Shown here: in pieces, positions 11,586 to 23,980 of the stretch | Position numbering within the stretch: the stretch's first letter is position 1 | Layout: every line of letters starts with the position of its first letter | Assembly (NCBI RefSeq): GCF_028554725.1 | Contig: NC_071671.1 | Coordinates: forward strand, 45,416,501-45,480,500 | From: Zeugodacus cucurbitae | Taxonomy: Eukaryota > Arthropoda > Insecta > Diptera > Tephritidae | Length of the DNA stretch: 64,000 bases | Direction of reading: 5' to 3' | Notes under the pieces: generated by a model | Databases searched by the model: none | What the model was told of the DNA's origin: nothing | What the model saw: only the letters and a program-made list of their open reading frames with translations | Made by a program: the position numbers and the translations under genes

Positions 11586-13100
11586 TTCTAAGTTAGAAAT
11601 AAATTATTCTATAGCCTTTAGAAGTATATGTAAATAATTAGTCATTACAATGCTACTCGAAGTTTTTGGAATCAAGCCATAAAAGCAATAGGGCTTTCAA
11701 GTCTGTTAACATTTTAGTATGGATACACTAGGTATAACGAATTATAATTAAAAAGAAAGAATAACTGTACCGTTCCGAAATAACCTGCTTTCCTAATAAT
11801 ATCGACAAGAAGCTCATTTTTCATTATTTATGTTATTTCTTTTAAATATTAGATTCCATTCAGTTTCCTCCAGAGAGGTGGACACTTTTTTAATAAATAT
11901 CTGTATTAAAGGTTTGGGTGTCGTCCATAGACACCCATAATAAATACTTTACACAACTCAGTTGTTTTTAAGTAATCCATGAGAGACCTGTTATTAATTC
12001 ATTCGGTTATGCCGTTATAAAATATGAAAAAGATGTGACAGTTAAAATTTCTTCCGGGTTTATTCTTTAAAATGGGCACTTACTTAGAATAGAAAAATTT
12101 CCTTGTGACTTTCGGAAGCTTTCCGTAATCATACTTATCTATCTAAGGTTTGATTTGGTTATGTACATCTTAAGGATTCGTATTTCTGAATTACATATCT
12201 CTAGGTTTTTGGTCTTACCTAATTTCAATATATTTTCGTTGTATAATAGAATGGAATAGTAACTTACGATCAAATGAAGTATTTTCTGCTTGGTATGTCT
12301 TGCCTATGTCATGTTGTACGGATGGATATATGTTTTGCAGGACTTCAGAAATGTGCGAAATATTAGTGGTTAGAGGACTTCCTCAGAATTAATCAGAATA
12401 CAGAAAACATCATTTCGCATACTAATTGTTTGCAAAGAGACGTGGTTTAATTAATGGTAATGTTGAAGTCAAGTATTCTAGAATAAAAACCAAGCCTATC
12501 AAATTTTGATTGCATCACGTTTATAAGCAATTAATAGTTTAGTTAGGTTTTCAGCTCTTTACGAACTTTTTTCATGAAACTCTATTTGTAAATCAATTAC
12601 TTGATTGCTCCACTCACTTCACTCAAAGTCAAAATATTTCTGTTTTTTATATACATCAGAATAATTTAGTAATATGAGTACATAGAGCCAACAACATTTA
12701 ATCAAAACGATCGTCAACTCTCAATTTGTGCAAATAAATCAATTGGAAAATTATGTAGCGACACAATGGTGACCTTGTGCTGAAATGAAAATATTTTGAT
12801 TTCCAATCGTTGTTATTGATTTATTAACAATGCAATAGCTAATCAATCAATCAAGTTATTTAGCGCTTTGAGTGACGGAATATATGCATGCGCATGATTG
12901 AATTCGTAAATGCTTTAGCACCAATCAATTACAAGACTTAAGTATATAAATATATTTATTCTACACTAGTCAACACAAGTGATATAAATAAATTTAAGCT
13001 TTTGTTCGCGAAGACGCCAAATAATAAATTTCGAGAGTAATAAAACTTTATCTCAGCGTTCGATAAATTGAGTAAACGTTTAAATGTTTTGATGAAAAAT
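11586..13100. other. No gene seen
   Basis: AT-rich sequence without supported coding frames, repeats or RNA genes. Confidence 0.45.
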
Positions 13101-13555
13101 CAAGTAGGGAAAGGTTAAGTTCGGGTGCAACCGAACATTTTATACTCTCCCAATTTATTGATATATTTTTATTAAGATAACACACAATTTGACCCAATTT
13201 GAAAATCCTATAATTAGGTATATGAGAGCTAGGGGAAGTTACACTATTAGAAGAAAAATATTTCCTCTAAATTAAATTAAGATACCGGAGAGATTTACCG
13301 AAATTTTCTGTGAAAAATTACCATGGGGCACTTCGGGGCTTTGAAAAGTTATAGTCCGATTTCGACAATTTTTTCACAAGTGATGCCACAGATCATATAC
13401 AGTATTTATGTAAAGTTTTATTTCGCTATCTTCATTGGTTCCTTATGTATATATTATAAAGTAAAGGAATAATATGGAGTTCGAAATTGAGTTACATGGC
13501 AAGTTGCAGTGGTTGTGAACCGATTTCATCCATTTTCCACACGTGTCATCAGGGT
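13101..13555 (-). mobile_element. DINE-1-like dispersed element, partial copy A (3' half)
   Basis: On the minus strand this reads inward to the family's 3' end: a GAGAGTATAAAATGTTCGG block, the hairpin GTTCGG-TTGCA-CCCGAAC and a terminal CTACTTG, here next to 13101. Upstream it matches the 3' halves of the copies at 20197, 23884 and 51415 (the CCCATATA, AATCGGTTCACAACCAC and TTCCTTCACTTTATAATATA-type segments). It stops near 13555 in the CCTGATGACACG segment, so about the 5' half of the family is missing. Confidence 0.75.
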
Positions 13556-15235
13556 TAAAAATTAAATTTTTTTTTTCATTTTTTGCTATGAAATATTAAT
13601 TTTAAAAATTTTTACGATACACAGTTTTAAAGTTTGAGAAATTCTGTACAAAAAAATCACATGGTGTTTTAAAATCTGTTCATTAGTTTTAAAGTTATGG
13701 CGGTTCGAAAATTTTTTTACAAAAAACTTTGGCCCCTTACAGTATGACAACCCTGCGTTACACAGATCTAACACCATATGTTTTATTTTAGGTTTTACAT
13801 ATACTATAAGATATATCATTGCCAAAGAAAATAAAGAACTTTTTTTCAAGTGGCTTTTTTTTCCAGAGAATGCCTCATATATTTTATAAAAATTATTTTG
13901 TTTCATCGAATTTCCTTGTTAAGCTGTGTATTCCATAGCCATAATATTATTTGAGACACCATCTGTGCATATGTTAACATAAATTCAATAAAAAGCAACA
14001 AATTAACATACTCGTTTGCGCTCGTGAACAACAGTTACCCCACAAACAAAAGCACAAAAGTTGAATAACCGCGTTATAATTAACTCAACAATTGAAACAC
14101 GAAAGAATACCAACCAGCTTTCGAGCATAGAATACAACCATTATTGATTTTTACAAGTGGTTGTGTGCGTAGAAGAATGGCTTGCCCGGCGCAGAGACAA
14201 ACAGTAGCGCTCAGACGCCATTAAATATAATTAAGAAAACAATTGCAACAATGAACTTGAATTGAGCTCCAGCAGCTGAGGATCGAATTTTATGAAAACC
14301 ATAAAAACAAAAAAAAAGAACACACAACAACTAATAAACTGCAACAACAACACTACATTTACGAACAACCGTCAATCAATTGGACGTGGGGTAGTAAGAG
14401 GCAAAAGCCAGCGCATAAGACTCGCTTCAAAGCAGAAAAATTAAGACACGCATAATAGCTTATTTACCAGCGACACTGGCTCTGTGTAGAATTGCCGACA
14501 CAACAACTCGCTGCACACTTGCTTAAGCCAATATCTCTCAGATTGCGTACGGAGAACTGCTCATTATTATTGGCCGAAGCCAAATAAAGCAACGCGAACC
14601 CCTGGTAATCATTATGGTACATGTTGGGGCTGAGCGTTTGGATTGCGATCATCGCAAAGTGAGCAAAGTGCCGGTGAGCCATCAATCTACCAAAAGCAAA
14701 CGATCAATTGCATGTCGATACAAACACATATGCTTACTTTATGTACACATAGTTCTGATTCAGGCTTAAATTGCGTTTCTCCCGCCCGCCTTCCACTGTT
14801 GATGATCGTGTTTTTAACCTGTCAAAATGCTATTATAAACGATCCTCAATTGACGTGGCTGATCGACGTTGATCGTCGCCGCAAAGCAACAGAACACTTA
14901 CATAATGCATACAAGGGGCGTAAGAGTAGATTGAAATAGAAGAGGTTTACCATGATGTCCAGTAGGAAAAGCAGACATAAACCCCTTGAAATAAAACTTT
15001 ACGGTTTGGAAGTTTTAGACGACCTTTAACAAGAATATATGTAGGTCATGGCTTTTTTCACATTCTAAGGTCTCTAGAATACTCCGGCTTCATAAATATT
15101 CTAAATTTCTTAAGATCCACACAAATCCATTTTTATGTAAAATGCATACTACTATCTTCACTTCAATGACTTTACTTTGATCTGTATAGGCAGTGAAACA
15201 TACATCAACCGAAAATGAACTTATATTCCGTCGAA
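13556..15235. other. No gene seen
   Basis: No supported gene. The part 13560-13920 is a T/A-homopolymer-rich stretch that could be an older repeat. The part 14000-14940 is richer in CAA tracts and mixed-sequence DNA but has no recognisable frame. Confidence 0.4.
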
Positions 15236-15715
15236 GGCTAGATTAGGTCACATTAGGTTAAAAGGATGAACCCTGCGCCACAGGAGATCCCACGCGCTTT
15301 GAGCCTTTTACGAATTTGTACAGGAACAGTTCAACAGGTTCTCCGAAGTTCGTCCTGCCAAGATGTTTCAGGCGCAGTCTAACGAAAGCTGGGCAATGGA
15401 GGAGAAAGTGTCTCCATGTCACAATTTCCCTTTCTGCCATGAAACTTCGGCAACTTGCCAACCCATCGGTTAGTGTTCAGTAAGGGCTCCTATCATTACG
15501 GCTAGCTGAATGTTACCAAGGGCAAATCAGAATGATCTCGCAGTCGCACAGCCACTGGTCGTTGTCCAACGTCTACGGTGTTCATTCGACGACTATTGAT
15601 CCAACGCGGAAAGACAACTGTATAGTTTAGTGGGGCATCAGCTTGTTCACAATCTGATAAGATAGCAGCTTGGGTGTGCTTACGCGAAAGCTCACCGGCT
15701 TTACGTCAAAGGTTA
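15236..15715 (-). pseudogene. 3' fragment of a second I-like non-LTR retrotransposon
   Basis: Read on the minus strand, pieces in shifting frames match the same C-terminal region as the 10.5-kb fragment: GELSRKHTQAAILSD (compare ADELAR plus spacer, near 15630-15690), a degraded GALTEH segment near 15490, then RHFLLHCPAFVRLRLKHLG near 15355-15415 in a 67-codon frame at 15258-15461. It ends with ACCTAATGTGACCTAATC next to 15236, a decayed version of the AACCT tail seen on the other fragment. At least two frameshifts and an in-frame stop separate the pieces. The better preserved HFLLHCPA differs from the HLLRLC of the first fragment, so these are probably different elements of one clade. No reverse transcriptase part is visible. 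Confidence 0.6.
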
Positions 15716-17667
15716 TCCCTCAACAGCATTACCCAAACTATTAGATTACAAAGATCCGTCTGCGTGTGTGGACTTCCGACAATAAAAATAATCGAGAAAC
15801 ATTAGTCGGACCGTTACCGCGACATTCGGGTATAGGTAATTCGCACGGTCCGGTGTTTTATCCAGAAAAGGACTGCCAAATCGGCTCGATTCTTCAATAT
15901 TATTTTCGGAATGTTTGCTTCAACAAGTACAACAAAATTATTATTTGGACTGTATTAGAGCATGGGTTCCACGGAGTTGTAGTATGCTTAATTATTTACT
16001 GTATCACGATAACTGTATTTAGAAATTAATGATATCTGGCCGATAAGGCTTCTTTCGCAAATAAATTGATATTGGCAGACGGTATTTAAATCGCCGTCGG
16101 CAATAAGTTTGGATATGTGTCGAATATCAATTAGCTCTTTAACAAATAGACCTCGGTTATTATTATTCATTCTCGAAAGAAATATCGTCAGCAGTCAACC
16201 TTGAATAATTCGAAAAATTTTCGATGCATTCACATGTAGTTTCAATACTTGTTTAAAATAGTTCTAAAATCTAAAGGCTTTTCTATTTATCTACTGAAGC
16301 GGAGAATATTCGTAGATACGTTATCTTCATTAAGGTTCTTCAATGAAGAAATGTTGTCCAAAAGAAGTTACTATCCATTTTCCTACTGGTCTATGATAAT
16401 GATATGAAGATCAAAGTTGTAGGTGCAACGTGCAACGCATGGCGTTGATTACGCAGCAGAGGTCTCATTGGACTCAAGCTCTGGCTTGCCGTGCAATCAA
16501 GTTGTTGGGTATTGATTTTTTCCAAAAAAACACTTGACTTCGCAGCGTAAAATAAACCAGTCCAAGAGTGTAATAATAAAGGTGTATACACACACACTCA
16601 GAGGTGAGCTTGTCTGCTCTGGTGGTGCGCCGAGTGCTGAAGAGCAATTCAACGCGCCGCGCCGTTCATTATGCGATCAATGTTGATCATTTCATCCTGC
16701 GGCTGTTGACAGCCCACCGCACGGACATGACATGCGAGTCGGGTACAAGCCAAGTGCAAGACACCGATACAAGCACGCACACATAAACATGGAAACATGC
16801 AACAAATTTAAGAAAAAATGCCTTGAGTTGAAAAGCTTCCAAAATAAAATCGTTGATGAAAAAGAAATATTTCGTTCATAGCAAACATGGCGCATGCGTG
16901 CGTGAAGCATCTCGGCGGTGTATTGCTGCCGCGTTGCGCTTGTTGAGACGGTCTTCATGCACACATACTTCGTGCCTCATTTGAACTGCAACAGCCAAAA
17001 CATTGATCATTATAGAGCCGTTTGCTGTGGATGAACACATGATGGCGTTGCCACTATATTAATGCTGTTGTTGTAAATTTTAACTGAAAATAAAATATAA
17101 AATCTGCTAGTTGCCTGGATGGAAGCTGCGCGGCATAATTATCGAGGCAATGTGCATGTGGCATGTATACCTGTATGTTGCGCTGTAGTCTTCATACTTA
17201 TTTTGTTGTTGCTGCAACCCTTTTTAAAGCGCTTCATTTGTGAACTGCCACATTTTTACATTTATATGTATTTATTTTTGTATTTTGATTTTATTTTTAT
17301 TTCTTTTTTATTTGTTGATAACTTTAATGGCTTTCAGCGTAACCGACATTTTGTTGCGGTAAGTGCTGTTGCGCTTTTGATGGCCGTTGCTCCGTTGATC
17401 GTTCATTACACAGCTTCTTTTTGAATTGATGAATAACCTGTAGGAAAAATATATTCATGAAATGGGTATCTAATTCAAGACTGAGAGACTATTTGTCGAG
17501 TAAAATTTCGATTAAAATCACAAATAAAACCTAATAAATCCTTGGACCATCATAATCTTGTTTGGAATCTGAAATATAACCTTCTAATAAATGAATCCAA
17601 CGCTCGAAACTATGGCCTTCGGCCATAATACCATTCGTGTCGCAGTCGATCAATTTCTGGAAAATTT
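15716..17667. other. No gene seen
   Basis: No supported gene. Open frames of 60-101 codons at 15766-16029, 16391-16964 and 17119-17424 have no family motif. The last is hydrophobic because it runs through T-rich, (GTT)n-bearing DNA. Confidence 0.4.
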
Positions 17668-18015
17668 GGCATCGCTGATTTAAAAATAGTCGAAATCGGT
17701 CTATAACTTTTCAAGGCCTCAGATACAGAACATGGGAACCTTGGTGACTATGGATATTTTTTACCAAAAATATCGGTAAATCTATTAGACTTTTACAGAA
17801 ATTCTGAGGGAATGTTTTTCTTCAAATAATATGCCCCAATATTAGTAATTGGATCGTTACTTCCCCTAGCTAGGATATCAGTTAATATGTGAGATATCTT
17901 AACAATATTAAATTAACGTCAAATCTTGAATATAATGTAGTATGATGGCGAAAATGAGTGAAAACGATCCAGGATTTACCTCAGCTATCATATACTTTAT
18001 ATAATTCTAGTAAAA
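17668..18015 (+). mobile_element. DINE-1-like element, degraded internal fragment
   Basis: This block aligns by eye with the 3' third of the copy at 20197-21302. Shared landmarks in the same order are AGTCGAAATCGGTC, a TATCGGTAAATCT segment, a CATAACTTCCCC-like segment and GGATTTACCTCAG. Neither end of the element is present and divergence is higher than between the other copies, suggesting an older insertion. Confidence 0.5.
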
Positions 18016-19850
18016 GTATTAAGTGCTCTAGAGCCACCTAGGTTCTTCAGCACCAGTGCTTTTTCCTACCGGATCTTCTTACCCACGTTCTTGTCCATAC
18101 TCAAGAAACAAATCCAGCACTTCTGCGAACTTATAAAAATGTAAAATTATGTGCGATCCTCTGCGCTTTTCGTATATGAAGTTGTACGTCGTGCTGCTCA
18201 ACGCGGAATGTAGGCTGTCTGTTCGTCCGCGTTTTTATTCGCTCGCAGGATGTTCATACTTCTTTTGGATTTTGAAGCACATTTTCAGTTTTTAGCTACT
18301 TTAGCGCTGTTTCGCTATTGTTTTAAAGCATTTTATGTTATTTTTGTTGCCTTTTTTCAACACATTTTTGTTGTGCTTTTTTCGCTTTCCACTTATTGAT
18401 CTCCTTTGTTTCTTCATTGTTCGCGCCAATCAACGCATTCATTTGTTTGTTGTTGTAAATTTATTGCAAACTGTTGTTGTTGCCAATTCGCTGTCTGCGA
18501 TTTCAACGCGAATAAGACGATTTATATATCACATACCTGCCGTTCTTCCACGAATTGTCTGGTCGCCGTTCTCATCTTTATCGCGTTCGCTTAGTATATG
18601 TAAGCGGGAAATGCACTAAAATACCTTTAACTGAAATTGGTCATGGGTCGTCGGTGCTGCTAAGTATTTATTATTCGTTTTTATTGTTTTTGTCCCAGCG
18701 CTGCTTTGGCTTTCAATCGATTTTGCGGTTTCTCGCATTCAATTATTGTCCATGTATCCCTCTTGCATGTTGTTGTTGTTGTGGTTATATTTCTTCATTT
18801 TAACTCGGCATACGAAATTAAAGGGCAACTGCTATTTGACTGTGTGTTCTTACTCACTTTTGAAATGAACTCGTTATACTGTGCTGATCTGCTGCTTCTC
18901 GTTGTGATCTCAATGAGTTTATCAATTTCGTTTCGCGGATTGGATAATTCAAAGTCTGCTGAACTTAATGATTTATTTTCCGCATGTTGCGACGACCTTT
19001 AGTTTTTATTCCGAACCCGAAATAATCTCTGTATTTTAGAAATATCTGAATAAAAAAATTTACTAATCAAATGCAGCCATGTTGATATATGCACTTACAT
19101 ACATACATACATATACATATATCTCATAAACCCAATTTTTGTATACTAAATTTCTATTATTACAGATCCTCCTAACACGGTACTGCTTAATTTATTAAAC
19201 ATGTTTTAAAAACATTCTTTCGATCCGAACGGAAAGTCTGTCTTTAAAAAACAATAACATCTGACACTGGATGATACTATTTAATTACATTTAGTCTTTT
19301 ACTACATGTTTGGATTATTTTTTATATCAAATTGTCGGGTTTAGCAAACACAAGAAATTTTCGAATACTATTTTGTAAATCCGTACCTTGAGACAATCCG
19401 ACATTCACTATGCTTTTCAAATCACAAAAAAACTTCCAGTTAAAGAGACTTCGAGTTATAGAAATTTTCATTAAAACATACATTTTTCAAAAAGCTGTAA
19501 AATATAGATTTACCCACAGTTTCAGTTATTTTCTTCGCAAAACGTATTATTGAAATACATTAAAACATGAATTCGGTAATTTTGTTTGTTGCAGTTTGCT
19601 ATTGTTTGGCTCTTGACGTCTGTATCTCATGCCTTTGAAATCAGAATGAACGACAATGAAAATGAATTTCACTATACAAATATGTACATATATGTATACC
19701 AATCATAGAAGAAGCGAGTAATATCAATCATTCGAATTCTCTCTACCGAGTTACAGAACTATTTTTGAAGCATTCTTTAGATTTTATTTCTTAAAAGCTA
19801 TAAAAAGGTAAAAATACTAACATTTGATTACATCTTCACCACGGAAGGTT
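18016..19850. other. No gene seen; hydrophobic frames in T-rich DNA
   Basis: No supported gene. Several plus-strand frames between 18335 and 19002 look hydrophobic, but they run through T-rich and (GTT)n DNA. A (TACA)n run lies near 19096-19120. A good-looking 3' splice acceptor (TTTTGTTTGTTGCAG) ends at 19594 and is treated as a finding. Confidence 0.4.
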
Positions 19851-19879
19851 TGTTTACTTTGCCTGTAAGGTTAGACGTG

Positions 19880-20196
19880 TTTTTATGAGCTTGGCGATTT
19901 TCGTTTATTAAAAGCTCACACTACGTTGTTTACTTTAGAATTCTTGGCCAAAAATAATACTCTAATACTAGCAAGAATATTCGCCAGATATGGCTCCGTA
20001 TGTGACGTTTTCTTATTTTAAAAACTAAAGAAAACTTTAAAGGGCCGTCGTTTTACAAGCATACGATAAATCGAATGAAAGAGTCAATGGCTATCCCAAA
20101 ACTCGAGTTTGAGAAGTTTTTCGGCGCTGTTATAAGTATAATACATAATACCGAATGGGTAGTATTTCGAAGGCGACAACAAAATGAATGAATAAA
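19880..20196 (+). pseudogene. mariner transposase C-terminal remnant
   Basis: Fragments in all three frames follow the order of a mariner (DD34D) transposase C-terminus: an AHTTLFTLEFLAKNNT segment (compare APAHTS...FLAKNNT) near 19915-19965, YSPDMAP near 19986-20006, then in another frame VCDVFLF (the position of the third catalytic Asp in APCDFFLF), a KELKAIPKSEFEK-like stretch near 20080-20120, and finally YFEGDNKMNE with a stop near 20165-20193. Several frameshifts and stops make it non-functional. The N-terminal half (helix-turn-helix region) is not visible. A copy of the DINE-1-like element begins directly after the coding end, and a mariner-like terminal repeat reappears beyond it at 21303-21330. 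Confidence 0.7.
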
Positions 20197-21302
20197 TATT
20201 TATACACTCGCAACATGTTGCACAGAGTATTATAGTTTTGTTCACATACCGGTTGTTTGTGTCACCCAGAAATAAAAGAGTTAGATATGGGGTTATATAT
20301 ATAAATGATCAGTATGACGAGTGGATTTGAAATCCGGATGTCTGTCCGTCAGTCTGTCTGTCCGTCTGTCCGTGCAAGCGATAACTTGAGTAAAAATTAA
20401 GATATCTTAATGAAACTTGGAACACATATTCATTGGCACCCTGAGGAGGTTGCTTTCGAAAATGGGGAAAATCGGTCCACTGCCACGCTCACAAAATGGC
20501 GGAAACCGAAAACCTATACAGTGTCATAACTAAGCCATAAATAAAGTTATGAAAATGAAAGAAATTTCACATAAGAAATGGCAGATGGAAGCTGCGTGGC
20601 GTTGCCCACTTATGGGTCAAAAACCATATCTCAAGAACTACTCGATCGATTTCAATGAAATTCGGTATATAATACTTTCTTGGCACCCTGATGACACGGG
20701 TGGAATATGGGCTAAATCGGTTCACAACCACGCCTACTTCCTATATAACTCAATTTTGAATTCTTCCGATTCGTTCACTTTATAATATATGTATACATTA
20801 AGAACCAATGAAGATATCGGAATAAAACTTTACACAAATACTGTATATGAGCTGTGACATTACTTGTGGAAAAATTGTCAAAATCGGACCATGCCAAACA
20901 TGAAGAACTCGGTGCCTAAGAATAATTTTTCACCGAAAATATAGGTAAATCTCTCAAATATTTTAATGTAATTCATTCGCTCTGAATTTTTTTCTTATCA
21001 CATTTTGTCTATGTACCAAAAGTGATTAAAATCGAGTCATAACTTCCCCAAGATCCCATATACCTAATTATAGATAATATAAAATTAGGTGGGCGTATAG
21101 TCTCGATATATTATATCTTGGTGGCGAATACGGTTTAGGAATTACCTCAGTCCCCATATACTATTTATGATGATTTTCGTTATTCTATTGAACTTTAATC
21201 AGAATAAAAGGGTCGAATTGTGTTATCTTTATAAAATTACATTAATAAATTGCGAGAGTATAAAATGTTCGGTTGCTCCCGAACTTAGCCTTTTCTTACT
21301 AG
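20197..21302 (+). mobile_element. DINE-1-like dispersed element, copy B (near full length)
   Basis: It starts TTTATACACTCGCAACATG-TTGC and ends TTGCGAGAGTATAAAATG, hairpin GTTCGG-TTGCT-CCCGAAC, then TTAGCCTTTTCTTACTAG. The two ends share a 16-bp inverted motif (TTTTATACTCTCGCAA with one mismatch at the left). Internal landmarks are a GTCTGTCCGT-type tetranucleotide run (20340-20375), a CGCTCACAAAATGGCGG segment, and CCCACTTATGGGTCAAAAAC (20608-20627). There is no credible ORF. It lies in a T-run inside the mariner remnant with no target duplication. Confidence 0.8.
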
Positions 21303-21330
21303 TTTTTACTGTTTTTGAACATACCTCGTA
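21303..21330 (+). repeat. Probable right terminal repeat of the split mariner
   Basis: TTTTTGAACATACCTCGTA directly follows copy B. Its complement, TACGAGGTATGTTCAAAAA, looks like a mariner terminal inverted repeat next to a TA target site. This supports the view that copy B inserted between the mariner coding end and its right end. I did not find the matching left end. Confidence 0.45.
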
Positions 21331-23883
21331 TTCCAAATCATCAAATTTATACTTAGCTGGGGAAAAAGTTCCATTATTACCAAATTAATTACACAATCAC
21401 TTGCAACAAATTACAATTTTCTTTTTTTACGGGCAGCTGCAGCAAAACATCCATAATGACAGCGCATCAATAATGACCACAAATTGTGAACAAAAAGTGA
21501 TAAAACTTATGTAAACGGACAATAAAGCACCATTGCGGTTGAAAGCAGAAAGTGAAACACGTGCAACATCACACAAGAGTGCAGCCGCAGAAGCACTAAT
21601 GTGCGCTAAAAGAGCACATAACAGCCAAACTCAAAGCAAATGGCAAAACAACAACAGGACATTACCAAGGACACTAATTACGAAATTTGCCAAATGGCAA
21701 AACGACCGCAAACGCTAACGAGAAAAACTAATGTAATAAATAGCAAATCACTGACATAACAGCTGTACATACAACAACAACAAACATATAAGTACGATAT
21801 GTGCAATCAAAGCGACAACAACAACAACCACGACCGCAAGTAATTTGGATGAATTGCAATTCGGAAAAAATTATACTAATAATAAAAACTACAAACTGCT
21901 GCATGTGGCATAAGTGATTTTTTGTTGTTGGTGGCACATACTATGTATGTGTACATATAAACATTTCTGATTGCGTAAGTATGCATATGCGATGTTGTTG
22001 TGGCAACATGACAAAGTGGCAGATGTGTTCTCTGAGGACATCTAAAATGCCATAATGAACCGGCGAGGTGCATGCCAAGGGAAGTTTTCAAGGAAGTTGG
22101 ACAACAAAAGTGAATGGCGGCGGCAGCAGTAGCAACAGCAGCCGTGCAACAGTGGCATATTAGAGCATTTGGGCAATAAAAATAAATTACGAACAAGACG
22201 AACAAGATAATAATAAAAAGGACATGCGTCAGGGGACAGTTATGTACAATATATTATGTACTATATATGTATGTTCATACATATGTGGCACTATAAAAAC
22301 TTGCAACAAATAATTGCCACACCAAACACACATGTTGTATTGAAAGGTACTTTTTGAATAAGAAGAATTACAACAAAAAAAAAATATTTTTTTTATGTGC
22401 AACACACATGCCACATGCATAGAACAGTTTATTTACATGCCTTTTGTATGTACACCCGCCCTGACTCGCTCCGCAGCCTCGCTGCAAACGCCTTGACTCG
22501 ACATTTTATTTGATTTTTGGCTTTTGTGCGAGACAAAGTGCATGTTTTCGGCATAATTGCCACACGATGACAAAATATTTTGTTGTAAACAAAAACAAAA
22601 TAAAAACCAAAAACCATTTTCAAAACGACAAAAAACTGCAACGTCAGTGCCATTTGCGGCTGGCAATGTGTGTCTGCTGCGCTCCCATTATGTTCATTAT
22701 CCTTATTATGCCGTTATTGCGGAAGTTTTTTGTGTCAATTTCGTAAATATTTTCAACTTTTTTCATGAATTTCTCTGCCATTGTTGCATGCATTTACCGC
22801 ATTTGCCACCGTATCTAATGCAGTTTTTGTCATTCACCGCAGTACATACATACATATGTACATAACTGTACACGCACACACATAAGTATGTATATTGCAT
22901 GTGTGCGCACAGTTGCAATCTGTTTTGTGGCATGCAACTGTGTTTGACTTTATTGTCTTGTTATCCTTTTGACTTCTGTGTGGTTAACAAAAAAAAAACT
23001 AAAATAACTACAAAAACAAACGCAACAATAACGCTTATTATAAAGTGAAAGAGACAATCAACTTGGGGATTTCTTATGTTTGACAACTCGAACTATTCAA
23101 GCCGGATTGTGGTCGACTTTTTCTTTTTGCAGTTGCGGCAAGGCATTTATACATAATAAGATCTAAGGGTATTATTTTTCTGAGACAGCAGAACACGTGC
23201 GTTTAAGTAAACATTGTTGTAATGATTTAGATATTGATACGGGTTTACATTTTTATAGACATATAAATTACAAAAAAAATCAATATATAAACCATATATG
23301 ACTATATACATATGTATATGACCATATGGCACAAACGAATCTTGATATCTCTTTATTCCTCTATATTTGCCTAAAATTGTCATTTTGAATCAAAATATTC
23401 AAAGCTATGAATAATGTTGCTGCAACAGTAGAAAACAAATCATAAATAATTTTTAGCGAGCTACCACTTCTTTTCGGACATTTGATCATCTGACATGTTC
23501 ACTATACATTTCTTTAGATTCTGTCCAACCGAACGATGAGGTATTTTTATTCGAAGACATAATTGTTCAGCATGACAAAACTTACTCATCCAACTTCCTT
23601 TGTCATAAAACTTTAGAAACATATTTTTTTTTTCATCGAATCTTATAAACATATTTGGTAAATATTGCTTTTAATTCCCTGTAACTTGGCCATTAATCTG
23701 TGGCCACCTATATTTGTCAATAAATATTGATTATCTAGCAATGTTCTTACATTGAATATTTTAAAGCTTAATGATTATAAGCGTACATTAGTAGCCGTTT
23801 TGTCGGCTAATTCCTAAAATAACAAGTTATCACAATATTACCTAATGTAGGCATATGTATACTTGGATCACAGTAGTAGTATT
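21331..23883. other. No gene seen; CAA-rich DNA
   Basis: No supported gene. The sequence has many CAA/GTT tracts (for example 21770-21830), palindromic TACATATGTA runs near 22255-22285 and 22840-22860, and overlapping chance frames on both strands. Confidence 0.4.
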
Positions 23884-23972
23884 TTTATACTGTCGCAACA
23901 AAGTTGCTAAGAGAGTATTATAGTTTTGTTCACATAACGGTTGTTTGTAAATCATAAAACTAAAGGAGTTAG

Positions 23973-23980
23973 ATATAGAG
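23973..23980. repeat. Left copy of 8-bp target-site duplication
   Basis: ATATAGAG directly left of the hAT-like insertion, identical to 24580-24587. Removing the insertion and one copy restores the sequence expected for the DINE-1-like family. Confidence 0.85.

Noticed and set aside
18335..19002. Hydrophobic frames that could suggest membrane proteins
   Set aside because: T-rich and GTT-rich DNA gives Leu/Phe/Val-rich frames by composition. Overlapping frames look equally hydrophobic.
20340..20375. GTCTGTCCGT run as an independent microsatellite
   Set aside because: It recurs at the same place in other copies of the DINE-1-like element, so it belongs to that element.
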